Shown: positions 49,702-58,713, counted from the stretch's first letter. The stretch is 64,000 nucleotides of DNA from Lentzea waywayandensis (GCF_900115955.1 NZ_FOYL01000007.1:248001-312000), one strand, 5' to 3'. Program-made: numbers and translations. The notes: generated by a model not told the origin, from the letters alone.

Positions 49702-51407
49702 CACTCTTCCTCGTCGAACAGGGGCCGGATGCCCCGCGCGGCCATGACCTCGTCGTTGCCGGTGCCCGCGGCGACCATCGGCCAGACCTGGGCGTCCTGT
49801 CCCACCACGAAGTCGACGACGACGGGCCGGTCGTGGACCGCCATCGCCTCCAGGATGGTTCCGTCCACTTCGGACTGGCTGTCGCACCGCAGGCCGACGC
49901 AGCCGAGCGCGTCGGCCAGCTTGACGAAGTCGGGGTGGCGCTGGTGCGTGCCGAGCCTGGTGTTGGAGTAACGGCCCTCGTAGAACAGGGTCTGCCACTG
50001 GCGGACCATGCCGAGGTTGCCGTTGTTGATGATCGCGACCTTGATCGGGATGCCTTCGGCGGCACAGGTCGCGAGTTCCTGGTTGGTCATCTGGAAGCAG
50101 CCGTCGCCGTCGATGGCCCACACCGTGCGGTCCGGTGCGCCCGCCTGCGCGCCCATCGCCGCCGGCACCGCGAAGCCCATCGTGCCCGCGCCACCGGAGT
50201 TGATGAACGAGCCGGGGCGTTCGTACTTCACGTACTGCGCCGCCCACATCTGGTGCTGGCCGACGCCCGCGGTGTAGATGGCCTCCGGGCCGGCGAGCCT
50301 GCTGAGCCGTTCGATCACGTACTGCGGCGCGAGCATGCCGTCGGCCGGCCAGTCGTAGCCGAGCGGGTAGGTGGCGCGCAGCCCGCCGAGGTAGTTCCAC
50401 CAGTCCGTGAGATCGGTCTTCCTGGTGATCACCGCTGAGAGCGCTGCCATGACGTCGCGGCAGTCGCCGACGATGCCGACGTCCGCCTTGCGGTTCTTGG
50501 AGATCTCGGCGGGGTCGATGTCGGCGTGGATCACCGCGGCGTGCGGGGCGAACTCCGGCAGCAGTCCGGTGACCCTGTCGTCGAACCGGGTTCCGAGCGC
50601 GATCAGCAGGTCGGCCCGTTGCAGCGCGGCGACGGCCGGCACCGTGCCGTGCATGCCCGGCATCCCCAGGTGCAGCGGGTGCGAGTCGGGGAACGCGCCG
50701 CGGGCCATGAGCGTGGTGACGACCGGAATCCCGGTCTTCTCCGCGAGTTTGTGGAGCTCCTGCGCCGCACCGCTGCGGATCACGCCGCCGCCGATGTAGA
50801 ACACGGGTCGTTTCGACGAACCGATCAGCTGGGCGGCGTTGCGGATCTGCACCGGGGAGAGCACCGGGCGTGACGGCGTGGCGAGCTTCGGCGGTGTGTA
50901 GGTCGTGGCGGTGGCCAGCACGTCCTTGGGCAGGTCCACCAGCACCGGGCCCGGTCGCCCCGTTGACGCGAGCAGGAACGCCTCGGCGATCACCCGCGGA
51001 ATGTCGGCCGGGTCGTGCACCTGGAAGCTGTGCTTGGTGATCGGCAGCGTGATGCTGCGGATGTCCGCCTCCTGAAAGGCGTCCGTCCCGATCACCGACC
51101 TCGCTACCTGGCCGGTGATCGCCACGATCGGCACGGAGTCCATGTAGGCGTCCGCGAGCGGCGTCACCAGGTTCGTGGCCCCCGGCCCCGAGGTCGCCAT
51201 GCAGACGCCCACTCGTCCGGTCGCCTGCGCGTATCCCTGAGCGGCGTGGCCGGCGCCCTGTTCGTGGCGCACCAGCACGTGCCGGATCTTCGAGTCGAAC
51301 AGCGGGTCGTACGCGGGCAGGATCGCCCCGCCCGGCATCCCGAAGATCACCTCGCAGCCGACGTCCTCGAGCGCCTTGATCAACGCACCTGCACCGGTGG
51401 TATCCAC
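49701..51407 (-). CDS. ilvB: Acetolactate synthase catalytic subunit
   Basis: 568-residue thiamine-diphosphate enzyme forming acetolactate (or acetohydroxybutyrate), the first step to valine, leucine and isoleucine. Seen: the catalytic Glu in VRHEQGAGHAAQGYA, the FAD-region GTRFDDRVTG, and the ThDP motif GDGCFQMTNQELATC with NNGNLGMVRQWQ. The N-terminal transit-like extension is absent. It is embedded in the biosynthetic island, so it may feed a valine- or branched-chain-derived unit, or be a resistant second copy. Confidence 0.94.
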   Translation of the reverse strand: MDTTGAGALIKALEDVGCEVIFGMPGGAILPAYDPLFDSKIRHVLVRHEQGAGHAAQGYAQATGRVGVCMATSGPGATNLVTPLADAYMDSVPIVAITGQVARSVIGTDAFQEADIRSITLPITKHSFQVHDPADIPRVIAEAFLLASTGRPGPVLVDLPKDVLATATTYTPPKLATPSRPVLSPVQIRNAAQLIGSSKRPVFYIGGGVIRSGAAQELHKLAEKTGIPVVTTLMARGAFPDSHPLHLGMPGMHGTVPAVAALQRADLLIALGTRFDDRVTGLLPEFAPHAAVIHADIDPAEISKNRKADVGIVGDCRDVMAALSAVITRKTDLTDWWNYLGGLRATYPLGYDWPADGMLAPQYVIERLSRLAGPEAIYTAGVGQHQMWAAQYVKYERPGSFINSGGAGTMGFAVPAAMGAQAGAPDRTVWAIDGDGCFQMTNQELATCAAEGIPIKVAIINNGNLGMVRQWQTLFYEGRYSNTRLGTHQRHPDFVKLADALGCVGLRCDSQSEVDGTILEAMAVHDRPVVVDFVVGQDAQVWPMVAAGTGNDEVMAARGIRPLFDEEE

Positions 51408-51426
51408 GGTTGCTCCCGAACGGATC

Positions 51427-52242
51427 TCAGCCCGCGAGCTGGCGCTCCAGCTGGCGAGGCGACAACGGCTTGTCGAGCGACGGCTCGGAGCTCAGGATCG
51501 CCCGCTGCAACTGACGCAGCCTTTCGGACGGCTCAAGCCCCAGCTCTTCGATCAACGTGTCGCGCAGCGACTGGTACGCCTCCAGCGACTTCCACTGCCG
51601 TCCGGCCCGGTAGAGCGCGAGCATGTACTGCGCGCACAGGTTCTCGTGCATCGGGTGCTGCGCGGTGAGAACCGACAGCTCGGACAGCAGCGACTGGTGC
51701 TTGCCCAGCTGGAGGTCGGCCTCGATGCGGGTCTCCAGCACGCCGAGGCGGCTCTCCTGCAACCGGGTGACCTCCATGCCGAGCCGGACGCCGATCTGCA
51801 CGTCCACGAGCACCGGTCCGCGCCACACCTCGGCAGCACTGCGCAGCAGCCTGCTCGCGGACTCCAGGTCGCCGATCTCGAACGCCCGCTGACCCGCGCT
51901 CGCGAGCCGCTCGTAGCTGCGGACGTCGACGCTCTCCGGCGGAACGTCCAGCATGTAGCCGCCGTAGCGGGTCACCAGAACGTTCTTCGCGACACCGGGA
52001 CCCTCCCCCGGCATGGCCGCCTCGATGCGCCGCCGCACCTGCAGCACGTACGTCTGCAAAGTGGTGAGTGCGCTGCGTGGCGGTGTCATTCCCCAAAGCT
52101 CTTCGATCAGCGTGGGAACCGTGACGACGTGTCCTGCCTGGAGTCCGAGCAGCGAGAGCACCTGCCTGGGCTTCACCGCGCTCGGCGCGATCGAGACGCC
52201 GTTCTCCCGTGCCTCCAGCGGTCCAAGAACCTTGATCTCCAT
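51427..52242 (-). CDS. SARP-family transcriptional activator 2
   Basis: 271 residues, same domain plan as the SARP at 17939 (PSAVKPRQVLSLLGLQAGHVV, LIEELWGMTPPRSALTTLQTYVLQ) and clearly paralogous along its length. First gene upstream of ilvB in the same direction, 19 bases apart, so the three may be transcribed together. ATG at 52242 with GGGAGGC upstream. Confidence 0.92.
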   Translation of the reverse strand: MEIKVLGPLEARENGVSIAPSAVKPRQVLSLLGLQAGHVVTVPTLIEELWGMTPPRSALTTLQTYVLQVRRRIEAAMPGEGPGVAKNVLVTRYGGYMLDVPPESVDVRSYERLASAGQRAFEIGDLESASRLLRSAAEVWRGPVLVDVQIGVRLGMEVTRLQESRLGVLETRIEADLQLGKHQSLLSELSVLTAQHPMHENLCAQYMLALYRAGRQWKSLEAYQSLRDTLIEELGLEPSERLRQLQRAILSSEPSLDKPLSPRQLERQLAG

Positions 52243-52626
52243 TGGAGCCTCCCCTGCTCAGCGGCGGACGACTTGGTCGTGCCATCAAGTTCACCTGAGG
52301 CGGGCTATCGGACGCCACGTATCCGGCCATGACTCTCGGATGGCGAACTACTGCGCCCGGCGTGAGATATTCATATACTCAAACGAACCCAAACCGTCCC
52401 GCCTCGTAATCGTCCGACCACGAGCGGTGACAGTTGCGAAAAATACTCGTCCATTGGCGTGACATTGAGTGGCGAGTCAATGCGACTTCGCATTCTGAAC
52501 CGATTCAGTTGCCGACTCGAACTGCCCCCACATGTCTAGTATTCGGCCTGGGCGCGCGCCGTGTGAGGCGATGACCGGCGTGGACACTCAGACTTTGCTC
52601 TGGAGCGGTTTGCTCTTGGGGGGCAC
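52243..52626. promoter_or_regulatory. 384-bp divergent intergenic region with AATGCGA/TCGCATT palindrome
   Basis: No gene is seen. The stretch is visibly richer in A and T than its neighbours. A perfect inverted repeat AATGCGA CT TCGCATT lies at 52479-52494, and an AT-rich GATATTCATATACTC near 52367. It separates SARP 2 from the kinase gene and should carry both promoters. Confidence 0.5.
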
Positions 52627-53766
52627 GTGAATGCTTCGCCTGCGATACCGAGATACCGCGCGATCATCGTCGCGGTGTTCGCCGCGGTGTGCCTGACCGA
52701 CCTGACGCGCGCGCTACTTCTCACCGGCGAAGTCACCGAATTGGCGGTGTCGGTCATTGATTTAGCGGTACTTGTCCTGCTGCAAGTGTCGTATTTCCGG
52801 CGACTGAGCGCAGTCCAGCGACGCCTCGCACTGACCGCCCAGGCCGCACTCCTGGTCCTGCCGTACGTCCTGTTCGGCTATTCCTGGACGGGCGTCGCGG
52901 GCCTCGTCGCCGGCAACGCCCTCCTGATCCTGCGCCCGGCGTTCGGCTGGTCGATCTTCGTGGCGACGGTGGTCGCGACAGGCCTCGCCCAGGCCGCCCA
53001 CGGCGAGGCGATGATGGCCACCACCGCCACCGCACTGCTGCTCGCGGGCCTGGCCACAGGCTTCGCGACCCACCGCGACTGGCCCGCTCCCGTCACTCCC
53101 GAACGCCAGCCGGCGCCCGCCCTCGCCGTAGACCCAGCGGTAGATCCCGTGGTCACCACCACCGCGGCGGTCACCGCCGAACGCGTCCGCGTGGCCCGCG
53201 ACCTGCACGACCTGCTCGGCTACAGCCTCAGCGCCATCAAGCTGAAGAGCGAACTGGCTCACCGGATCGTCGCCGACCGCCCGGACCACGGCTGGGAGTT
53301 CATGCAGGAGCACATCACCGACATATTGGACATCACCCACCACGCCCTGGCCGACGTGCGCTCTCTGGCTCGCGCCTACCGCCCGCTCTCGCTGGCGGAC
53401 ACGTCCGACTCGGCCAAGGCGATGCTGGCGGCCTCGAACATCGACGTCAGCGTCGAACTGGCCCACGACCCGCTCCCCGAGCCGGTCGAGACCGTCCTGG
53501 CCGCCGTCCTGTGCGAGGCCGTCACGAACGTCCTGCGCCACAGCGACGCCAGCACCTGCACCATCGGCGTGCACCAGCGCGGCGCCACGATCCTGCTCGA
53601 CGTCATCAACGACGGCGCCGCCGACCGCGCGGCCTCCGCCGACTGCAACGGCGTCCGCAACCAGGCCGAACGCATCAAGGCCGTCGGCGGCACCTTCAGC
53701 GCCCGCCACATCGGCGACGGCTCGTTCCACGTCCACGCCACCATCCCGGCCACCCCGGAGCCCTAG
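52627..53766 (+). CDS. DesK-type sensor histidine kinase
   Basis: 379 residues: about four or five N-terminal membrane segments (14-155), His domain RVARDLHDLLGYSLSAIKLKSE (His about 196) and ATPase domain with CEAVTNVLRHSDAS and DGAADRA. Close to each half of the duplicated kinase at 22191, but single. GTG start. Convergent with the response regulator at 53981, its likely partner. Confidence 0.9.
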   Translation: MNASPAIPRYRAIIVAVFAAVCLTDLTRALLLTGEVTELAVSVIDLAVLVLLQVSYFRRLSAVQRRLALTAQAALLVLPYVLFGYSWTGVAGLVAGNALLILRPAFGWSIFVATVVATGLAQAAHGEAMMATTATALLLAGLATGFATHRDWPAPVTPERQPAPALAVDPAVDPVVTTTAAVTAERVRVARDLHDLLGYSLSAIKLKSELAHRIVADRPDHGWEFMQEHITDILDITHHALADVRSLARAYRPLSLADTSDSAKAMLAASNIDVSVELAHDPLPEPVETVLAAVLCEAVTNVLRHSDASTCTIGVHQRGATILLDVINDGAADRAASADCNGVRNQAERIKAVGGTFSARHIGDGSFHVHATIPATPEP

Positions 53767-53793
53767 CCCAGGCCCGAAGCAGCCGGACAAACC

Positions 53794-53904
53794 AATATAT
53801 CGGCGCACCCCGCCGCCGTTCGCCCCAAAAACGATCTTCACACACACCCCTGACCTGGCCCTTAGCAACGAGTCTTTGGACTTCGTCCGCAAAAGACTCG
53901 TTGC
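53794..53904. repeat. Interspersed repeat, copy 2: ATATATCGG motif plus hairpin
   Basis: AATATATCGG (53794-53803), then a hairpin 53865-53904 with GCAACGAGTCTTT and AAAGACTCGTTGC arms around GGACTTCGTCCGC. It shares GACTTCGTCCGCAAA with copy 1 at 1588-1602. Lies between the convergent kinase and regulator genes and could terminate both. Confidence 0.7.
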
Positions 53905-53980
53905 AATGGCCCCGGCGAAGGCGCGGCGAAGATCAGGAGCGGCCGGCCTGAGACCGGCCCGGCGCCAGTCCAGGACCGGC

Positions 53981-54586
53981 TCAGAACCAGCCGGACTTGC
54001 GGGCGATGCGGACGGCGTCGACCCGGTTGCGGGCGTCGAGCTTGGCCGTCGCCGCCGTCAGGTAGTTACGGACCGTGCCGACCGACAGGAACAGAGTCGT
54101 GGCGATTTCCATGGCGTCCGCCCCGTCGGAGGCGAGCCGCAGCACTTCCAGTTCGCGTGGTGTCAGAGGGCACTCGTCGGTGTCCCACGCGGAAAGAGCG
54201 AGCTGCGAGTCGATCACGCGCCGGCCGATTGAGACTCCGCGAATGGCGTCCGCGAGTTCTCCAACCGGAGCATCCTTGAGGATGAAGCCATTCACTCGCG
54301 CGTTGAGCGCCCGCCGCAGAGTGCCCGGCCGGCCCAGGCTCGTGAGAATGAGTGTGCGCGTCTCCGGTGCGGTGTCGTGGATCACGGTGGCGGCGGAAAG
54401 GCCGTCCATGCCCGGCAGGTCGATGTCGAGCACCGCTACGTCCGGTTTGTTCTTCTCGACCGCTGCGATGATTTCGTCACCCGTTGCGACAGAGGCGACG
54501 ACCTCAATATCCGGTTCAAGATTCAACAAGGCGACCAAAGCACCGCGGACCATTTGCACGTCCTCGGCTAGTAGCACTCTGATCAT
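53981..54586 (-). CDS. NarL/LuxR-type response regulator 2
   Basis: 201 residues, same length and arrangement as the regulator at 26219: MIRVLLAEDVQMVRGALVAL, phospho-acceptor Asp in VLDIDLPGMDG, LuxR helix-turn-helix PLTPRELEVLRLASDGADAMEIATTLFLSVGTVRNYL. Convergent with the kinase at 52627. The 276 bases beyond it (54587-54862) hold no gene that I can support. Confidence 0.93.
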   Translation of the reverse strand: MIRVLLAEDVQMVRGALVALLNLEPDIEVVASVATGDEIIAAVEKNKPDVAVLDIDLPGMDGLSAATVIHDTAPETRTLILTSLGRPGTLRRALNARVNGFILKDAPVGELADAIRGVSIGRRVIDSQLALSAWDTDECPLTPRELEVLRLASDGADAMEIATTLFLSVGTVRNYLTAATAKLDARNRVDAVRIARKSGWF

Positions 54587-54862
54587 CCGACCCCCTTGCT
54601 TGCCCCCAGGTCACCATTTCGAGTCTTACACTCGGTGACCATGCAGGACAAGCATTGAGTCCGGGTGCGCCGAGCGTTACTCCAAATGCGCTAGAAGCAA
54701 TTAATGAGGTTAATCGGCGGATGACCTGGGGTCACCGCTCGCTCACAGATAGCTCAAGGACCGAATCGGGTACCGGGACGACTCGAGCAGTGCCCGAGCA
54801 CAAAGCGGTACAAGCGATTCGGCCCCTGAAGCAGGCTCTGAAGCGATCATCCCGGGGATGAC

Positions 54863-55558
54863 TCAGCGCGTCTCACCCCATCGCTCCAGCAGTTCCAGGC
54901 CGCCGTCGACGGTGATCACCTGACCCTGAATCCACGCGGCCTCGTCGGTGCAGAGCAACGAAACGGCGTTCGCGATGTCCTGCGGCAGGGTGACGCGACC
55001 GGACGGGCTCTTGATCGCGAGCCGGTCCACCAGGTCCGGATCGATGTTCATGGGGCCGTTGTCCACAACGGTGGTGACGACGGCATTCACCGCGACCTTG
55101 TACCAAGCCATCTCCAGCGCCAGCGTCCGAATCACGCCGTGCACCGGCGTCACCGTGTAACCGGCGATGACCACGCGGCCGCCGTCGACGAGAGCCTTGG
55201 CGAGCGGCTCCACGATGTTCAGCAACGGCGTGAGGTCCGGCGACACGGCGTGGTGCACGAAGAAGTCGAGCTGCCCACGTTCCTGCTTGACCTGGTCGAG
55301 CAGGAAGCGGACCGAGTGCTCGTCGTGGATGTTCAGCTTGGTGACCGTCACCGAGCCGGGCTTGCCCGCGAGCACGGTCTTCGCGCGCTCCAGGTCGACG
55401 TTGTCCTCGTCCGATGTCGTCAGGATGACGTGGGCGCCGTTGTCGCAGAGCTTGCTCGCGATGGCGAGACCGAGCCCGTGCGTTCCCGACGTGACAACTG
55501 CGATCTTGCCGTCGAGTCCCAGGCGCGTGTTGACAGGTTCGATCATGATGCCGACCAC
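54863..55558 (-). CDS. SDR-fold protein lacking the catalytic Tyr-Lys pair
   Basis: 231 residues of SDR type (KIAVVTSGTHGLGLAIASKL; LCTDEAAWIQGQVITVDGG at the end). The cofactor loop is altered (TSGTHGLG), NNAG is replaced by HHAV, and the YxxxK position reads VIAGYTVTPVHGVIRTL with no matching Lys. It may be a non-catalytic or changed-function paralogue. Start at 55558 or the ATG four codons later (55546). It follows the TetR gene by 55 bases in the same direction. Confidence 0.75.
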   Translation of the reverse strand: MVGIMIEPVNTRLGLDGKIAVVTSGTHGLGLAIASKLCDNGAHVILTTSDEDNVDLERAKTVLAGKPGSVTVTKLNIHDEHSVRFLLDQVKQERGQLDFFVHHAVSPDLTPLLNIVEPLAKALVDGGRVVIAGYTVTPVHGVIRTLALEMAWYKVAVNAVVTTVVDNGPMNIDPDLVDRLAIKSPSGRVTLPQDIANAVSLLCTDEAAWIQGQVITVDGGLELLERWGETR

Positions 55559-55613
55559 CTCTGTTGTCCGCGTGGTGATCGACGTTCCGCCCGGCCGCTA
55601 GGGCCGAACTCGA

Positions 55614-56222
55614 CTACTTCTTGCGCAAACCTTCCAAAACACGAAGGATCGCGCTTTCGACCTCACGCCCGGTGCGCTTGGGATCGGACGAGCTCGCGAT
55701 GGCGCTCGCGCACGCGGACAGTGCGCCGAACAACAGCCGGGCCATGATCTCCACCGGCGCTTCCTCGATCTCACCGGCGTCCACGAGCAGCTGCACCGCC
55801 GTGCGGAGCAGACCGAAGCTGAACTGCTCCTCCGCCTCGCGCCAGCGTTCCCAGCCCATCACCACCGGCGCCTCGTGGACGATGATCCGCTGATACTCCG
55901 GTTCCAGGCACTTGCGGACGTACGCGCGCAGACCGGCCACCGCGGTCTCCCAGGCGTCGCCGTCCGCCGTGATCACCGCGGTCAGCGAGGCGATCGAGCG
56001 GGTCTCGACCTGGGTGAAGGCTGCCTCGAACAACGCCTGCTTGCCGCTGAAGTGGTGGTAGAGCGCGCCTTTCGTCACGCGGGCACGTTTGACGACCTCG
56101 TCGAGCGAGGTGCCGGCGTAGCCGCGTTTGGTGAAGAGGTCGACGGCGCTGTCCACCAACGCCTGCCTGGTCGACTCCGAGTACTCGGAGCGTCGAGTTC
56201 GCACGACCGAAACGTATCTCAC
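55614..56222 (-). CDS. TetR-family regulator
   Basis: 202 residues with an N-terminal helix-turn-helix (RQALVDSAVDLFTKRGYAGTSLDEVVKRARVTKGALYHHFSGKQALF, residues about 19-64) and a ligand-binding C-terminal half. Divergent from the small-protein/SDR pair at 56294, with palindromic operator candidates between; likely represses that pair and itself. GTG at 56222 lies in the operator; GTGs five or six codons in are alternatives. Confidence 0.9.
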   Translation of the reverse strand: MRYVSVVRTRRSEYSESTRQALVDSAVDLFTKRGYAGTSLDEVVKRARVTKGALYHHFSGKQALFEAAFTQVETRSIASLTAVITADGDAWETAVAGLRAYVRKCLEPEYQRIIVHEAPVVMGWERWREAEEQFSFGLLRTAVQLLVDAGEIEEAPVEIMARLLFGALSACASAIASSSDPKRTGREVESAILRVLEGLRKK

Positions 56223-56271
56223 ATACCGACGGTACGTACCGGTGGTATGTTCGTGTCATACCGAGGGTATG
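56222..56271. promoter_or_regulatory. TetR operator candidates
   Basis: CATACCGACGGTAC directly followed by GTACCGGTGGTATG (56222-56249) is a near-perfect 28-bp palindrome, and CATACC GAG GGTATG (56257-56271) repeats its outer arms. Both lie between the TetR gene and the operon it faces. Confidence 0.7.
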
Positions 56272-56293
56272 CGAGAAACCGGGGGTACGAGAC

Positions 56294-56602
56294 ATGGGCT
56301 GGGCAGACCACTACCGTCGCCGCGACGCGCTCGACGCCGTCCTGCGCGACGCCCGCCGCGACCCGTCCGCGCCGCTGATCGTGGATCCGGACGTCTTCGG
56401 CTCACTGCACGAACTGCTGCTGGCGCTCGACCACCGCTGGCAGAACAAGCTGACCGCCCGCATGGAGAACGCCGGGCTGGACGGCCGCGTCGACGAGGAG
56501 CGCGTCACCGCCGAACTCGCCGCCGACGAGCCGGTCCTGCGAGCGGTGCTCGACACACACCTATCGCTCGACAGTTACCGGACGGTAGGAATGACTCCAT
56601 GA
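56294..56602 (+). CDS. Small hypothetical protein, TetR-controlled operon
   Basis: 102 residues: MGWADHYRRRDALDAVLRDA, SLHELLLALDHRWQNKLTARME, AADEPVLRAVLDTHL. Mostly helical, no membrane segment. The stop overlaps the SDR start (ATGA). I do not recognise the function. Found next to TetR and SDR genes; role in the cluster unknown. Confidence 0.7.
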   Translation: MGWADHYRRRDALDAVLRDARRDPSAPLIVDPDVFGSLHELLLALDHRWQNKLTARMENAGLDGRVDEERVTAELAADEPVLRAVLDTHLSLDSYRTVGMTP

Positions 56603-57489
56603 GTCGTTGGACCGAAGCCGACATCCCCGACCAGACCGGCCGCACAGTCCTGGTGACCGGCGCGAACTCCGGTCTCGGCCTGCGCACCGCCCAGGTGCTC
56701 GCGGCCAGGGGAGCCCACGTGATCATGGGCTGTCGCTCGGTCCAGCGCGGAGAGACCGCGCGACGCACCGTCAACGGTTCGGCCGAGGTCCTCGAACTCG
56801 ACCTCGCCGACCTGGCCTCCGTGCGCGCGGCCGCGGAGAAGGTCGGGAAGCTCGACGTCCTCATCAACAACGCGGGCATCATGGCCGTTCCGCTCGGCCA
56901 GACCACGGACGGCTTCGAGCGCCAGTTCGGCACCAACCACCTGGGCCACGCCGCCCTGACGTTCCTGCTGCTTCCGGTACTCCGACGAAGCCCAGATGCG
57001 CGCGTCGTGACCGTGTCGTCGCTGATGCACCAGTACGGCCGCATGAACTTCGACGACCCGAACTGGGAACGCCGCTCATACAGCGCTCGCAGCGCCTACA
57101 GCCAGTCCAAACTGGCGAACCTCCTGTTCGCGCGCGAGCTGGAGCGCCGTTCACCGGACGTGACGTCCATCGCGGCCCACCCCGGCATGACGGCGACCGA
57201 CCTGGCCAACAACATGGCCGACGCGCACAGGTCCGTCGTCCTGCGGGCGGGCGGCAAGCTCTTCGGCCTGTTCTCGCAGTCTGTCGAGATGGGCGCATTG
57301 CCGCAGCTCTACGCGGCGACGTCACCCGAGGCACACGGCGGTGCGTACTACGGCCCCGGAGGCTTCAACGGCCTGCGCGGCCACCCGTCCACCGCGGGGA
57401 TGACCGCCGCCGCGCGTGACGACCTGGCCGCGAACCGCCTTTGGGAGCTCACGATCAAGCTGACCGGAATCGCTCCAGATCTTCCGTAG
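56599..57489 (+). CDS. Short-chain dehydrogenase (retinol/WW-oxidoreductase-like)
   Basis: 296 residues: VLVTGANSGLGLRTAQVLAARG, NNAGIMAVPLG, FGTNHLGHAAL, VVTVSSLMHQYG, catalytic SAYSQSKLANLLFA, AAHPGMTATDL. Family members reduce or oxidise alcohols of small lipophilic compounds. Coupled to the small protein gene and probably TetR-controlled. A terminator follows. Confidence 0.92.
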   Translation: MSRWTEADIPDQTGRTVLVTGANSGLGLRTAQVLAARGAHVIMGCRSVQRGETARRTVNGSAEVLELDLADLASVRAAAEKVGKLDVLINNAGIMAVPLGQTTDGFERQFGTNHLGHAALTFLLLPVLRRSPDARVVTVSSLMHQYGRMNFDDPNWERRSYSARSAYSQSKLANLLFARELERRSPDVTSIAAHPGMTATDLANNMADAHRSVVLRAGGKLFGLFSQSVEMGALPQLYAATSPEAHGGAYYGPGGFNGLRGHPSTAGMTAAARDDLAANRLWELTIKLTGIAPDLP

Positions 57490-57493
57490 GGGT

Positions 57494-57524
57494 GTCGGCG
57501 CCCTCGCCAGGCGAAGGCGCCGAC
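57494..57524 (+). terminator. Terminator after the SDR gene
   Basis: GTCGGCGCC/GGCGCCGAC, 9-base arms with a 13-base loop. The rest of 57525-57711 shows no gene I can support. Confidence 0.65.
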
Positions 57525-57711
57525 GAGGCCCGGTCGTCACCTCCGGGCCGGGAACATCTTCAGCCCGGGCGTGTTGTTCATGTTCGACGCGACCTGCGTC
57601 AACAACAGATCGTGAACAAAGAGCGCTCCACCGGGAGCCGGGTTCTGGCACTTAGCCTGACCTGGGAGTGCGTGACCCCGGACACTTGAGCGCGCAGCGT
57701 AGGGTGAGGAC

Positions 57712-58713
57712 GTGACTGTGGTACCTGAGGGTCGGAAGCTGCTGCGGCTCGAGGTCCGCAACAGCGAGACGCCGATCGAGAAGAAGCCCTCGTGGATCAA
57801 GACCAGGGCGAAGATGGGTCCCGAATACCGGGAGCTCAAGAGTCTGGTCAAACGCGAAGGCCTGCACACGGTCTGCGAAGAGGCCGGCTGTCCCAACATC
57901 TACGAGTGCTGGGAAGACCGCGAGGCCACGTTCCTGATCGGCGGCGAGCAGTGCACCAGGCGCTGCGACTTCTGCCAGATCGACACGGGCAAGCCCGCCG
58001 ACCTCGACCGCGACGAACCGCGCCGGGTCGCCGAGTCGGTCCAGGCGATGGGCCTGCGCTACTCCACCGTCACCGGCGTCGCCCGTGACGACCTGGAGGA
58101 CGGCGGCGCGTGGCTGTACGCGGAGACCGTCCGCCAGATCCACGAGATGAACCCCGGCACGGGCGTCGAGCTGCTGATCCCGGACTTCAACGCGGTCCCG
58201 GAGCAGCTGGCCGAGGTCTTCGAGTCCCGTCCCGAGGTGCTCGCGCACAACCTGGAGACCGTCCCGCGGATCTTCAAGCGCATCCGCCCGGCGTTCCGCT
58301 ACGAGCGTTCGCTCGAGGTGATCACCAAGGCCCGCGAGTTCGGCCTGGTCACCAAGTCGAACCTGATCCTCGGCATGGGCGAGACCCCCGAGGAGGTCAC
58401 GGAGGCGCTCGCCGACCTCTACGACGCGGGCTGCGACATCATCACCATCACCCAGTACCTGCGCCCGTCGCCGCGGCACCACCCGGTCGAGCGCTGGGTG
58501 AAGCCCGAGGAGTTCGTCCAGCACAAGGAGACGGCCGAGGAGATCGGCTTCCTCGGCGTGATGGCGGGCCCGCTGGTCCGCTCCTCCTACCGCGCCGGCC
58601 GTCTCTACGCGCAGGCGAAGCAGAAGCGCGGCGAGGACCTCCCGGAGAGCCTCCAGCACCTGCTGACGGTGTCCGCGTCCCAGGAGATCACGAGCCTGCT
58701 CGCCCCGCGCTGA
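57712..58713 (+). CDS. lipA: Lipoyl synthase
   Basis: 333-residue radical-SAM enzyme that inserts two sulfurs into octanoyl groups on lipoyl domains. The auxiliary cluster Cys lie in CEEAGCPNIYEC and the SAM-cluster motif is CTRRCDFC, with the C-terminal RSSY motif present (LVRSSYRAG). GTG start. In relatives it follows lipB directly; here the biosynthetic island lies between, which marks its right border. Confidence 0.96.
   Translation: MTVVPEGRKLLRLEVRNSETPIEKKPSWIKTRAKMGPEYRELKSLVKREGLHTVCEEAGCPNIYECWEDREATFLIGGEQCTRRCDFCQIDTGKPADLDRDEPRRVAESVQAMGLRYSTVTGVARDDLEDGGAWLYAETVRQIHEMNPGTGVELLIPDFNAVPEQLAEVFESRPEVLAHNLETVPRIFKRIRPAFRYERSLEVITKAREFGLVTKSNLILGMGETPEEVTEALADLYDAGCDIITITQYLRPSPRHHPVERWVKPEEFVQHKETAEEIGFLGVMAGPLVRSSYRAGRLYAQAKQKRGEDLPESLQHLLTVSASQEITSLLAPR

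Noticed and set aside
57537..57899. Minus-strand tail (ALFVHDLLLTQVASNMNN) upstream of and into lipA
   Set aside because: It looks protein-like for about 40 residues and might be a gene remnant, but the frame runs into antisense lipA and I recognise no family.
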